50,981 nt of DNA, from assembly GCA_007131725.1 (NCBI GenBank), contig SLPZ01000317.1, positions 1 to 50,981 of the forward strand. The letters run 5' to 3'. This document shows, piece by piece, positions 9,066-17,273 of this stretch (the first letter of the stretch is position 1; each line of letters starts with the position of its first letter). A program made the position numbers and the translations under genes. Below the pieces are notes generated by a model. It was not told the origin of the DNA and did no database searches. It saw nothing but the letters and a program-made list of their open reading frames with translations. The stretch comes from Balneolaceae bacterium (GTDB lineage Bacteria > Bacteroidota > Rhodothermia > Balneolales > Balneolaceae).

Positions 9066-10523
9066 ATGACTTTTGATTACGACGTGATCATCATCGGCAG
9101 TGGCCCGGCAGGATTTTCCTGCGCCATGCAAAGCACAAAATTCGATAAAAAAGTTTTAATCGTTGAAGCCAGTGATCACAATCTCGGAGGTTCCTGGATC
9201 AGCAAGGGCACTGTTCCGAGTAAAGCCCTGCGGGCAGCCGCGAAGTTAATACAATCATTTCACAAACAATTTGGCGATGAGAAAGGACGAAAACCATTCG
9301 AACGTTTCAGAATGGAAGATATCATGGAGTATAAAGAACCCATACTTGATAGCAAAAACCGCCAGTTCAAAGATGATATCATCAAAAACGAGGTTGAAAC
9401 TGCCAGGGGCTGGGGCCGGATAATAGACAAAAACACAGTTGAGGTAACAGATCAGCTAAATAATAAAAATAACTATACAGCCAAATACATTCTTATTTCC
9501 ACAGGCAGCCGGCCTTCGGAACCTAAAAATTTTAAAGTAGACCACGCAAGAATTCTTGATTATTCATCCGCTCTTGAATTAACTCATATTCCAAGGCGCC
9601 TTGTAATTATTGGCAGCGGCATTATTTCTATTGAATTTGCCACAATTTTTGCCGCCCTTGGTTCGCGTGTAACAATACTTAGCGACTTGAATGAAGTGCT
9701 GCCATTTCTTGATGAAGAGGTAAAGGCTGAGCTAATCAAATCAATTAAAAAGACGAACATTCAGATTTTCAACAACACAAAAATCAAAAAAATCAGTACA
9801 AATGATTTGAGAACCTGCGACGAGGTTTTGTTCAAGGTTAAAGATCAGGAACAGTTACAGGTTGTAGAAACCGATCACGTACTTTACATTGGAGGTAAAA
9901 TTCCCAATACCAAAACTCTTGGGCTCGAAGAAGTAGGTGTTGAAACGGATAAAAACGGCCATATAAAAGTTGACAATCATTATCGCACTTCAGTTTCCAA
10001 TATTTACGCAGCCGGCGATGTAATCGGCCAGCCATCACTCGCATCAGCATCTTTTCTGCAGGGGCGGCTTTCCTCAACAAGTATGTTTGGCAGTTCTACT
10101 AAAATCACTCCGGAAACCGAGGATATTCCTTTCGGAATTTATTCAATTCCTGAAATATCGGGTATCGGATTAACAGAGAAAAAAGCCAAAGAACTTGGAA
10201 TAGATGTAACCGTTGGCAGGGCTTATTTCAAAACACTAACACGTGCAGACCTGAACCATGAAACCGATGGAATTTTAAAAATTGTTTTTAAAACAGACGA
10301 CTTAAAACTATTGGGTGTTCATATTATTGGCGAGCAGGCAACTGACAACATCCATCTCGGACAGGTAGTAATGGCTTATAACGGTGATATAAAATATTTT
10401 ATAGAGCGGGTCCTGAATTATCCCACATATAGCGAAGCCTATAAAATTGCGGCATTTAACGGTCTGAATCGGGTTTACAAAGCCGGAGTTAAATACAAGA
10501 AAATTCTGGAGAAAAATCAGTAA
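9066..10523 (+). CDS. sthA: SthA-like pyridine nucleotide transhydrogenase flavoprotein lacking redox cysteines
   Basis: A 485-residue two-dinucleotide-binding flavoprotein of the pyridine nucleotide-disulfide oxidoreductase class I family. GSGPAG (residues 11-16) binds FAD, IIGSGIISIEFA (about 183-194) binds NAD(P), and AAGDVIG is the second FAD motif. In lipoamide dehydrogenases both Cys of the GGxCxxxGCxPSK motif form the redox disulfide. Here the segment is GGSWISKGTVPSKALR, with Trp44 and Thr49 at those positions. The GT-PSKALR part matches soluble transhydrogenase (SthA), which also lacks the second Cys, so NADPH/NAD+ balancing is the best guess. Loss of even the first Cys is odd. It is monocistronic with sod divergent upstream. 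Confidence 0.78.
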   Translation: MTFDYDVIIIGSGPAGFSCAMQSTKFDKKVLIVEASDHNLGGSWISKGTVPSKALRAAAKLIQSFHKQFGDEKGRKPFERFRMEDIMEYKEPILDSKNRQFKDDIIKNEVETARGWGRIIDKNTVEVTDQLNNKNNYTAKYILISTGSRPSEPKNFKVDHARILDYSSALELTHIPRRLVIIGSGIISIEFATIFAALGSRVTILSDLNEVLPFLDEEVKAELIKSIKKTNIQIFNNTKIKKISTNDLRTCDEVLFKVKDQEQLQVVETDHVLYIGGKIPNTKTLGLEEVGVETDKNGHIKVDNHYRTSVSNIYAAGDVIGQPSLASASFLQGRLSSTSMFGSSTKITPETEDIPFGIYSIPEISGIGLTEKKAKELGIDVTVGRAYFKTLTRADLNHETDGILKIVFKTDDLKLLGVHIIGEQATDNIHLGQVVMAYNGDIKYFIERVLNYPTYSEAYKIAAFNGLNRVYKAGVKYKKILEKNQ

Positions 10524-10554
10524 CAACCGGTTTAAGCTCTTTGAAGACAGGGCA

Positions 10555-11259
10555 TCAAATATAGTGAATGGCCATTTTCAGGCCTTCGGAATCGAGCGAT
10601 GGTTCATCCGGCAGGGTTTTAATAGTTTTATCCGTAGAATGTTTTGCAGCAAGTGCAAGGGCCATTGCATCTACGATGTCATCTTCTTCAACTTCGTTCC
10701 TGCGGTACTCTTCTTTAATTTCCCGGAAAAAATCGGCCGCAATGGGTTCGTGTTCTTTGATTAAATCAAGCCGATGGCGCAGCCCTTTTTTTGTGTTCTT
10801 TTTTTGGTAGATCATACCGCCATTTAAATTCATGAACAACAGTTCGGGATGACTTTCAAAAACCGTTTCCCGGAGCTCCGGATTTGCAGTTAAAATCTGA
10901 TCGAGCACCTTAATTTTTGGAGTGATGTTCCAAGCCTGAAGTGTCAGGTTTTTTTCGGTGTATTCAAAACTTTGAATATTTGCCTCAACGTATGACGGTG
11001 CGTGCAGTGCCGGACGAATCGGGGGGCTGAAAACCGATGAGGAATATTCCACCCCAAGTTTTTTTCTCAAAAGCTGATCACACTCCCGGGTATATTTTTC
11101 ATCTTCCAGACCAATGGGCATATCTATAAAAATCCGGCTGAAATGATTTAAAACGCCTTCAAATTCATCGTCAGTACGAAGAATTTCGTAACGCGGGTTT
11201 TCATTAAAAGTTACAAGAATCCATCCGGCTTTACAGCCGTCAATACCAGCGGTTTTCAA
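10555..11259 (-). CDS. DUF429 family protein
   Basis: A 234-residue soluble protein of the DUF429 family, which is predicted to adopt an RNase H-like fold. The first strand GIDGCKAGWILV, the FIDMPIGLEDE segment (about residues 62-73) and DDIVDAMALALAAKH near the C-terminus carry the conserved acidic residues expected of that fold. Substrate and role are not established for the family. It starts 49 bases after the aspS stop on the same strand and is probably co-transcribed. The 31-base gap to the convergent SthA-like gene shows no clear hairpin. Confidence 0.82.
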   Translation of the reverse strand: MKTAGIDGCKAGWILVTFNENPRYEILRTDDEFEGVLNHFSRIFIDMPIGLEDEKYTRECDQLLRKKLGVEYSSSVFSPPIRPALHAPSYVEANIQSFEYTEKNLTLQAWNITPKIKVLDQILTANPELRETVFESHPELLFMNLNGGMIYQKKNTKKGLRHRLDLIKEHEPIAADFFREIKEEYRRNEVEEDDIVDAMALALAAKHSTDKTIKTLPDEPSLDSEGLKMAIHYI

Positions 11260-11308
11260 TGTGGTGTTTGTTTAATTAAGATTATATTTCAGGCTATTAA
11301 CTGATTGT

Positions 11309-13087
11309 TCATGGCTTCAATGCTGATTTTCTCAGTGAAATGTGCAGCTCTTTTAATTGCTGTTCATCTACATCGCTCGGCGAATTATCCATCAGGCTCT
11401 GTGCTTTTTGATTTTTCGGGAACGCGATAACGTCACGCAGGCTTTGTGAACCGGACATCAGCATGATTATTCTGTCTAATCCAAGTGCAATTCCACCATG
11501 CGGCGGTGCACCGTACCGGAATGCATCAAGCAGAAAGCCGAATTTATGGCGGGCTTCTTCTTCATTTATTCCTAAAATTGTAAAGATTTTTTGTTGCAAT
11601 AATGTATCATGGATTCTTATTGAACCACCACCAATCTCACTTCCGTTCAATACCAGATCGTATGCACGCGCATTTACTTTTTCCGGAGAATCATCAAGCA
11701 GAGAAATATCTTCCGGCTTGGGTGCTGTAAACGGATGGTGCAGTGAATAAAATCTTAAATCTTCTTTCGACCATTCAAACAGTGGAAACTCGGTTACCCA
11801 CAGAAAACGGGTTTGTGTGGTATCTATCAAATCAAAATCTTTCGCAACCATCAGCCGCAGCGTTCCCATCTGATGGTACACATCCGGAGCTGCACCGGCC
11901 AGAATTAGCACCAGGTCGCCGTCTTTGGCGCCCGAGGTATCAGCCATTTTTTTCATGGTGTCTTCATCCAAAAACTTCCCCACACTGCATGAGACCTCTC
12001 CATCAATTTTTTTCATGAAAATCATTCCGGCAGCTCCGGTTTGAGATTGAACACGCTTGGTGAGGCGATCCAGAGCTCCGCGTCCAAGTTTGCCTTGCCC
12101 GGGAATAGTTACAGAAAGAACACGGCCGCCTTTTTGCACGATTGACCGGAATATTTTGAAACCGGATTCGGCAACATCTTCGGAGAGATCGTTAATGGTG
12201 ATATCGAATCGAAGGTCCGGTTTATCGGTTCCATAGGTTTCAAGGGCTTCTTTGTAGGTCATCCGCGGAAACGGCAGTTTTACATCCACATCAAGATGCT
12301 CTTTCCAGATAGTGGCCATCAGTTCTTCATGAACCGAGTAAATCACGTCTTCGTTAACAAAAGACATCTCCACATCCACCTGAGTGAATTCCGGCTGGCG
12401 GTCAGCACGCAAATCTTCATCCCGGAAGCATTTTACAATTTGGAAATAGCGATCCATTCCCGAAACCATGAGCAATTGTTTATATGTTTGCGGACTTTGC
12501 GGCAGGGCAAAAAATTTCCCGGCATTCACACGGCTGGGAACAAGATAATCGCGGGCACCTTCGGGTGTTGATCGCATTAGTACAGGAGTTTCTACCTCCG
12601 CAAATGCTTTTTGGTGATAATAATTGCGAATGGTGTGATAAACCTCAGACCGGAGTAGTAGATTTTTCTGCAGTTGAGGACGGCGCAGGTCAAGATACCT
12701 GTATCGCAGCCTGATTTCTTCGTTTGTGGGTATATCATCTTTGATTTCGAATGGTGGTGTTTCGGCTTTGGAGTATACAATCAAATCCGAGACTTCCACT
12801 TCCACTTCGCCGGTTTTCATTTCCGGATTGATGGTTTCTATACCCCGGGCTAAAACTTTGCCTCTTACACCAATTACATACTCCGGCCGCAATTGCTCTG
12901 CTTGCTCATGAAGTTTTTTGTTGGTTTCATCAAAAACTATTTGGGTAATTCCGAAGCGATCCCGCAAATCCAGAAAAATGAGTCCTCCCAGGTCACGCCG
13001 GGTGGCTATCCATCCGTTAAGTACTACCTCGTCCCCTTTGTTTGTAATTGATAATTCTCCGCAATTATGGGTTCTTAGCCAGCTCAT
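11309..13087 (-). CDS. aspS: Aspartyl-tRNA synthetase
   Basis: Class II synthetase charging tRNA-Asp; 592 residues matches the bacterial-type enzyme. The N-terminal OB-fold anticodon-binding domain (VVLNGWIATRRDLGGLIFLDLRDR, listed here by its key residues GWIATRRDLG) is followed by motif 2 around FRDEDLRADRQPEFTQVD, the bacterial-specific GAD insertion at about residues 290-420, and motif 3 GIALGLDRI. No tRNA-Asn amidotransferase gene is visible, so its specificity (discriminating or not) cannot be decided. The DUF429 gene follows closely. Upstream is a 237-base divergent promoter region shared with a NarL-type regulator. Confidence 0.97.
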   Translation of the reverse strand: MSWLRTHNCGELSITNKGDEVVLNGWIATRRDLGGLIFLDLRDRFGITQIVFDETNKKLHEQAEQLRPEYVIGVRGKVLARGIETINPEMKTGEVEVEVSDLIVYSKAETPPFEIKDDIPTNEEIRLRYRYLDLRRPQLQKNLLLRSEVYHTIRNYYHQKAFAEVETPVLMRSTPEGARDYLVPSRVNAGKFFALPQSPQTYKQLLMVSGMDRYFQIVKCFRDEDLRADRQPEFTQVDVEMSFVNEDVIYSVHEELMATIWKEHLDVDVKLPFPRMTYKEALETYGTDKPDLRFDITINDLSEDVAESGFKIFRSIVQKGGRVLSVTIPGQGKLGRGALDRLTKRVQSQTGAAGMIFMKKIDGEVSCSVGKFLDEDTMKKMADTSGAKDGDLVLILAGAAPDVYHQMGTLRLMVAKDFDLIDTTQTRFLWVTEFPLFEWSKEDLRFYSLHHPFTAPKPEDISLLDDSPEKVNARAYDLVLNGSEIGGGSIRIHDTLLQQKIFTILGINEEEARHKFGFLLDAFRYGAPPHGGIALGLDRIIMLMSGSQSLRDVIAFPKNQKAQSLMDNSPSDVDEQQLKELHISLRKSALKP

Positions 13088-13324
13088 AAATAAAAATATT
13101 TCTTAATTCGGTCGTTAATATCGATTTTAATTTAATCGGGAAAAATAAACAATCTGTGAACCATTCGCTTAAAACAACTTTAAAGATTTAAAAAAGACCT
13201 GACTAAATACAAAATCCTTAAATTATATTCCGATTCTCTGCTATTCGGCTTAAAAAAAAGTTTACATTTCGTAAATAAGAATTATATTCAATTACTAATT
13301 ACGGGAAAATAGACGGCCAAAATC

Positions 13325-13969
13325 ATGAAAACTGTAAAATTATTGATTGCAGAAGGGCATGATATTTACAGAATTGGAATTTCTACAGTTCTTAACAATT
13401 CGGGAAAATTCCAGGTACTACATTCGGTTGCTTCAGGCCGGGATCTGATTCACCACTTCAAAAATAATCCGGATTCTATTTGTCTTATTTCATCAAGTAT
13501 CTCTGACACTAATGTGCATACATTAATGCAGGATTTAAAGAATATTAATCATGAAGTACTGGCCATTGTCCTGACAAACTCTACCGAAATATCACACCTG
13601 AATCATTCCATCAAAGCCGGTGTAAAAGGTTATCTTACAAAAAACAGTTCTGCCGATGAACTGATCAAAATAACGAAAGACGTGGCGGCCGGCAAGCAGG
13701 CATTTGGATCGCACATCGCTCAAATTATGATTGGCAGATATACCGATATTGCAAAAAAAACTCCCTCATCAAATAAAAAAATTATAACAAAACGTGAACG
13801 GGAAATTCTAAAACTGATTGTTGAAGGATACACCAGCTCGGAAATAGCCAATATGCTTTTTATAAGCACCCGCACGGTAGAAACGCATCGTTCGAATCTA
13901 ATGAACAAGCTTGAATTAAAAAATACCGCTGCACTTGTTCGCTACGCTATCGAAGAAGAAAAGCTTTAA
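13325..13969 (+). CDS. NarL/LuxR-type response regulator with degenerate receiver
   Basis: 214 residues: receiver-like domain at about 1-125 and a LuxR-type helix-turn-helix at about 150-212 (TKREREILKLIVEGYTSSEI, then TVETHRSNLMNKL). The DNA-binding half looks intact. The receiver has lost its phosphorylation site: the usual Asp-Asp acidic pair is E10-G11, and the strand that should carry the acceptor Asp reads LISSSIS at 54-60, with no Asp there. The Lys of GVKGYLTKNSS is kept. It is therefore probably a constitutive or ligand-modulated regulator rather than a kinase target (inference). No histidine kinase gene is nearby. A possible small RNA follows. Confidence 0.88.
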   Translation: MKTVKLLIAEGHDIYRIGISTVLNNSGKFQVLHSVASGRDLIHHFKNNPDSICLISSSISDTNVHTLMQDLKNINHEVLAIVLTNSTEISHLNHSIKAGVKGYLTKNSSADELIKITKDVAAGKQAFGSHIAQIMIGRYTDIAKKTPSSNKKIITKREREILKLIVEGYTSSEIANMLFISTRTVETHRSNLMNKLELKNTAALVRYAIEEEKL

Positions 13970-13989
13970 AAATTACTAATAAGTAATTA

Positions 13990-14126
13990 TACGTAGTTAA
14001 AATACGCTATATTACCTATTGCAGATGCCCCTTTATAAAAGTATGTTAAATTTGCAAATGGGGTAATAGCCGTCTGTAGATGATATTTAGCAGTATTCTT
14101 TGGTCGGAATACTGCTAATTTTTTTT
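13990..14126 (+). ncRNA. Candidate structured small RNA or structured 3' UTR
   Basis: Between the NarL regulator and the next gene is non-coding DNA with several complementary segments: CTATT/AATAG, CCCC/GGGG and GCAGATG/CGTCTGT (the last with G-U pairs), ending in a strong 12-base-pair terminator. TAAATTTG at 14046-14053 fits the Bacteroidota -7 consensus and could start a short transcript inside the region. The boundaries are approximate. It may equally be only the 3' UTR of the regulator mRNA. Confidence 0.3.
14087..14126 (+). terminator. Strong intrinsic terminator
   Basis: TTAGCAGTATTC and GAATACTGCTAA form a perfect 12-base-pair stem with an 8-base loop, followed directly by eight T. 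It is 118 bases past the regulator stop, unusually far for a simple terminator of that gene. Confidence 0.92.
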
Positions 14127-14266
14127 GGGGACGTGATGTTTCAATGCCAAACTTTCTTTAAACCCGTCTTATTTTTTTTCCATTAAAGTCAGTCTATTTT
14201 GTGTTCTATCTGAATGTATTTCCAGATAGAGTGACCTTCATGCCTGCCCTTGACAGATTTTTTTGA

Positions 14267-15904
14267 TCAAAAATCGAGGCGGATGCCGAAAGAAGTAAAG
14301 TTTACCAATTCAAAAGCCAGCCAGGGCCTCACTTCGTAGGATGCCCGAAACCTGTACGGCCGGTTTGTGGCAAACGAATTATGAAAAACAAATCTTCGGA
14401 TGTGAATATCGTATTGAAAAATAAAGAGTGGTTTTATCTCGGAATTTTGAATTTCCACTCCTGTTCCCATCCATACTCTGGAAAGGTATGAACGGAAAAT
14501 ATCGCCCATTCCATAAATGTCAACACGGTCAAATGAAGAGAGATTATTAAAATCGGATTGAAAAGCTGTAGCTCCATATTTGATACGATATTTTGGAGAA
14601 AAAACAAGATCTGTTTCTGTTCTGTTTTTCCAAAAATCGTAACGTGAAGCAAAAAAGTGGCGATCACGCGGCGGAGACTGATCAAAGTCAATCTGATCAA
14701 AATCCTGAAATAAATTTGGTAGCCAGTAGTATTCACGATTATAGAGCGATTCAACATCTGGCCCGCGGACAAAAAGGGGTACCGTCATATCTAAGTAGGT
14801 AAATCCTCCATGATTACCCGAACTTCCATAATTGGTTTTTGGAAATTTAGTCTCATCAAAAAGTGTAATCACATCAGCAGCAGCCGGATTATCAAAATGA
14901 TGAAACAGAATTACCGGTGCCAGCGGATAATGAAATTTGTGAGTATAAGCCAGCCATTCATCACGTGTTAAAAATTCACCATTGTACCCTTTATCATAAT
15001 ATCGCAAAACATCCCTTCCGGTATACTCATACTTAATTGTGATGTCATCATAATTTTTTGTAAAAATGATGTTGCTGTCTCTGTGATACCCTTTTACCTG
15101 GGTTTCATTGAGCCTGTAAAAAGTAAAATCAATTTCAGTCTCTTCTAAAATTCTTTTTGCATAATAGTCTTCATCAACCCCATTTTCCAAATATAACGAA
15201 GGATAGGAATAGACAGCCAAATCATCATTAACGAGTCTCTCAATGATAGGGCCAATCTCAATTCCTCCGTCAAATTTCATGCCATGATCGGCATAAATAA
15301 TAATATTGACATCGTCATCCAGCCGTTTTACCAGCCTTCCAAATTGGCGGTCAAAATCAGCAAGTTCTCTCAGATAAGCCTCTTCGCCTCTAAAATGTCC
15401 TTGAGTATCAACATTGTACCAGTAAAACTGGAGAACATTATAGTCTTTCAGATAGTCAGCAGTGTTCAAAAGAGCTGGGCCTGCCATCCAGTTTAGCATG
15501 GATACACCATAAATGATATTGGGGGTTGAGAGCCTGGATTTGGAAAAAACCATTTGCAGAAATGTCCCAATGGTTTTTACGATCGGTCCCTCTGCTGTAT
15601 CAACAACCCATTCCCACCCCGGCAGATTTGCATTCCGCACACTATCACCTAACCGTAAACTGGAAATAACAGTAGGTGTTTTACTCGGGAAGTATGTGAT
15701 GGTATAGTCAATCCTGCCGTGTTCACCGAAGTAGGATTCGAGATTGGGCAGGTTTCCCTTTTTCATCTCTTGCTGAACATAATAGCTGGAAGCCGCATCC
15801 AGGTGTATCAGGATAAGCTGAGGTTCATTACTTTCCGCGAACACCTCCGGAAGCGTACAACAAATTAATAAAGCACCAAAAATTAACGATTTAATGATCT
15901 TCAA
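14267..15904 (-). CDS. Secreted alkaline-phosphatase-superfamily phosphodiesterase/pyrophosphatase-like enzyme
   Basis: 545 residues with a cleavable signal peptide (about residues 1-23, ending VFA). The type I phosphodiesterase/nucleotide pyrophosphatase fold is indicated by IHLDA (first metal Asp), the FPSKTPT segment with the candidate Thr nucleophile (about 75), NVDTQGH with Asp and His ligands (about 168), YADHGM (Asp-His pair, about 205) and SGNHGG (His). The substrate is not predictable; nucleotide or phospholipid-like diesters are possible. The last 100 residues are beta-rich and end in Phe (IRLDF), and may be an outer-membrane or accessory module. No operon partner. Confidence 0.8.
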   Translation of the reverse strand: MKIIKSLIFGALLICCTLPEVFAESNEPQLILIHLDAASSYYVQQEMKKGNLPNLESYFGEHGRIDYTITYFPSKTPTVISSLRLGDSVRNANLPGWEWVVDTAEGPIVKTIGTFLQMVFSKSRLSTPNIIYGVSMLNWMAGPALLNTADYLKDYNVLQFYWYNVDTQGHFRGEEAYLRELADFDRQFGRLVKRLDDDVNIIIYADHGMKFDGGIEIGPIIERLVNDDLAVYSYPSLYLENGVDEDYYAKRILEETEIDFTFYRLNETQVKGYHRDSNIIFTKNYDDITIKYEYTGRDVLRYYDKGYNGEFLTRDEWLAYTHKFHYPLAPVILFHHFDNPAAADVITLFDETKFPKTNYGSSGNHGGFTYLDMTVPLFVRGPDVESLYNREYYWLPNLFQDFDQIDFDQSPPRDRHFFASRYDFWKNRTETDLVFSPKYRIKYGATAFQSDFNNLSSFDRVDIYGMGDIFRSYLSRVWMGTGVEIQNSEIKPLFIFQYDIHIRRFVFHNSFATNRPYRFRASYEVRPWLAFELVNFTSFGIRLDF

Positions 15905-16023
15905 GAAATTACACCAGTAGTGATTTCACAATATTTGAATCCTCAAATTACAGTATTAAAATAAATTCACCGTTAAATTAAAGATGAAATTACTGATTAT
16001 TTTCTTCGGCGTAATTATTGAAT

Positions 16024-16326
16024 TTACCAACGCAGCAAATTCACTTTTGTAATATCTACAGACAGGTTGTTTCGGAAAATGGCAAGAATAATAGCGAGGC
16101 CAATCACTGCTTCGGCAGCAGCTACGGCAAGCGAAAAGAAAACCAGAATCTGCCCGGTTACATCTCCATGATATGCACTAAAAGCCACAAGTGATAAATT
16201 CACGGCATTCAGCATCAGCTCAACGCACATAAATACCACAATAGCATTTCGGCGGATTAAAACTCCAATCATCCCGATCGTAAAGATGACTGCACTAAGT
16301 GCCAGGTACCAGTCAATTCCTACCAT
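16024..16326 (-). CDS. nuoK: NADH-quinone oxidoreductase subunit K, second (orphan) copy
   Basis: 100-residue, three-helix membrane subunit of complex I. The [16 protein letters not shown] segment carries the conserved membrane Glu of NuoK, and [14 protein letters not shown] the second one. It differs clearly from the 111-residue NuoK in the main operon at 36.8 kb (which has VELILNSANINMIAFS and AAAEAAVALAIVL), and its start [15 protein letters not shown] resembles NuoK from classical complex I. Its ATG overlaps the nuoJ stop as TAATG, so translation is coupled. Only these two nuo genes are at this site. Confidence 0.93.
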   Translation of the reverse strand: MVGIDWYLALSAVIFTIGMIGVLIRRNAIVVFMCVELMLNAVNLSLVAFSAYHGDVTGQILVFFSLAVAAAEAVIGLAIILAIFRNNLSVDITKVNLLRW

Positions 16327-16844
16327 TACGAGTCACCCTTATCTGTTTTTTTATATTGTGCTATCATAATTGCCCCCACAACGGCAGCCGTCAGCAAAAT
16401 TGCCGTCATTTCAAAAGCAAAAAGAAAATCGGTGTAGAGAACATCGCCAAGTGCTTCAACCGTTCCGGCAAACTCCATCTCTTCAGAAATTTCGGGCAGT
16501 AAATCAGTAATACCACCGAGGCTGTACAGAATTTGTCCGAATATTACCACTCCTAAAAGAAAGGCTACTATATACTTAACCCTGATTTTATCAAAAAAGC
16601 TCTCTTCTTCATCGAGGTTCAGCAGCATAATAACAAAAAGAAAAAGCACCATTATGGCTCCTGCATACACCAAAACCTGGATCAGTGCCAAAAACTGAGC
16701 TTGTAAAACCAGGTACAAGCCGGCAACCGAGAGCAGATTAAGTACCAGTAGCAGGGCACTATTTACCGTATTCCTGGTGAGAATCATCCCCACAGCCGAA
16801 GCAATTGCTAAAACCGCAAGAAATGTAAATGAATATAGTTCCAT
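16326..16844 (-). CDS. nuoJ: NADH-quinone oxidoreductase subunit J, second (orphan) copy
   Basis: 172-residue, five-helix membrane subunit of complex I. The conserved helix-3 region [20 protein letters not shown], followed by [20 protein letters not shown], is close to the E. coli or mitochondrial ND6 type, whereas the operon copy at 36.3 kb reads FSLIGVASLYVLLYADF then TQLLVYVGGILILILFGVM. The two are thus separate subtypes, not a recent duplication. Upstream on this strand there are 429 bases with no gene before the divergent MoxR gene, so nuoJ is first in a two-gene transcript. Its partner subunits must be encoded elsewhere. Confidence 0.93.
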   Translation of the reverse strand: MELYSFTFLAVLAIASAVGMILTRNTVNSALLLVLNLLSVAGLYLVLQAQFLALIQVLVYAGAIMVLFLFVIMLLNLDEEESFFDKIRVKYIVAFLLGVVIFGQILYSLGGITDLLPEISEEMEFAGTVEALGDVLYTDFLFAFEMTAILLTAAVVGAIMIAQYKKTDKGDS

Positions 16845-17273
16845 TTTAGTCTTTTAATTTAACGGCACCAAGGTACCCAAATTTAAAAATGGCTTCAAGC
16901 ATTTTACTGCATTATTCATAAATAATAGTTGATCAATTTCATTTCTATGTTTCAAGTGCAAGATACATCAAATACAAGTTGAAATTTCTTGGTGAATATT
17001 GCAGGTTTAGGTGCTTTTTACCATTTACTTCAAATCAATTACAGCATTCGTAATTTTTTTGAATCCGTCAAATTTAAGAAACTCTCAGACTCCATTTTGA
17101 ATTGTTTTAGCCCTTTTATGATTTTTGACAAACAATTTTGGAAGAGTTTACTAAATATCACTTATTTTTGGGGCTGTAATTCAGCAAACCTGATTTGTTA
17201 CGGTTATTTTTAATGCCTCTATAATCTTAATGCTGATTTAAAAAGATAATTCTAACTGATTAATCCTTCTTTA
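16845..17273. other. 429-base divergent intergenic region
   Basis: AT-rich spacer between the divergent nuoJ (orphan) and MoxR genes. A short open frame at 16989-17213 has no start signal or recognisable protein character and is judged spurious. Promoters for both flanking genes should be here, but no convincing -33/-7 pair was found by eye. Confidence 0.6.

Noticed and set aside
16989-17213. 74-residue open frame between orphan nuoJ and MoxR
   Set aside because: AT-rich, Phe/Asn-heavy translation without a ribosome binding site; looks like non-coding DNA.
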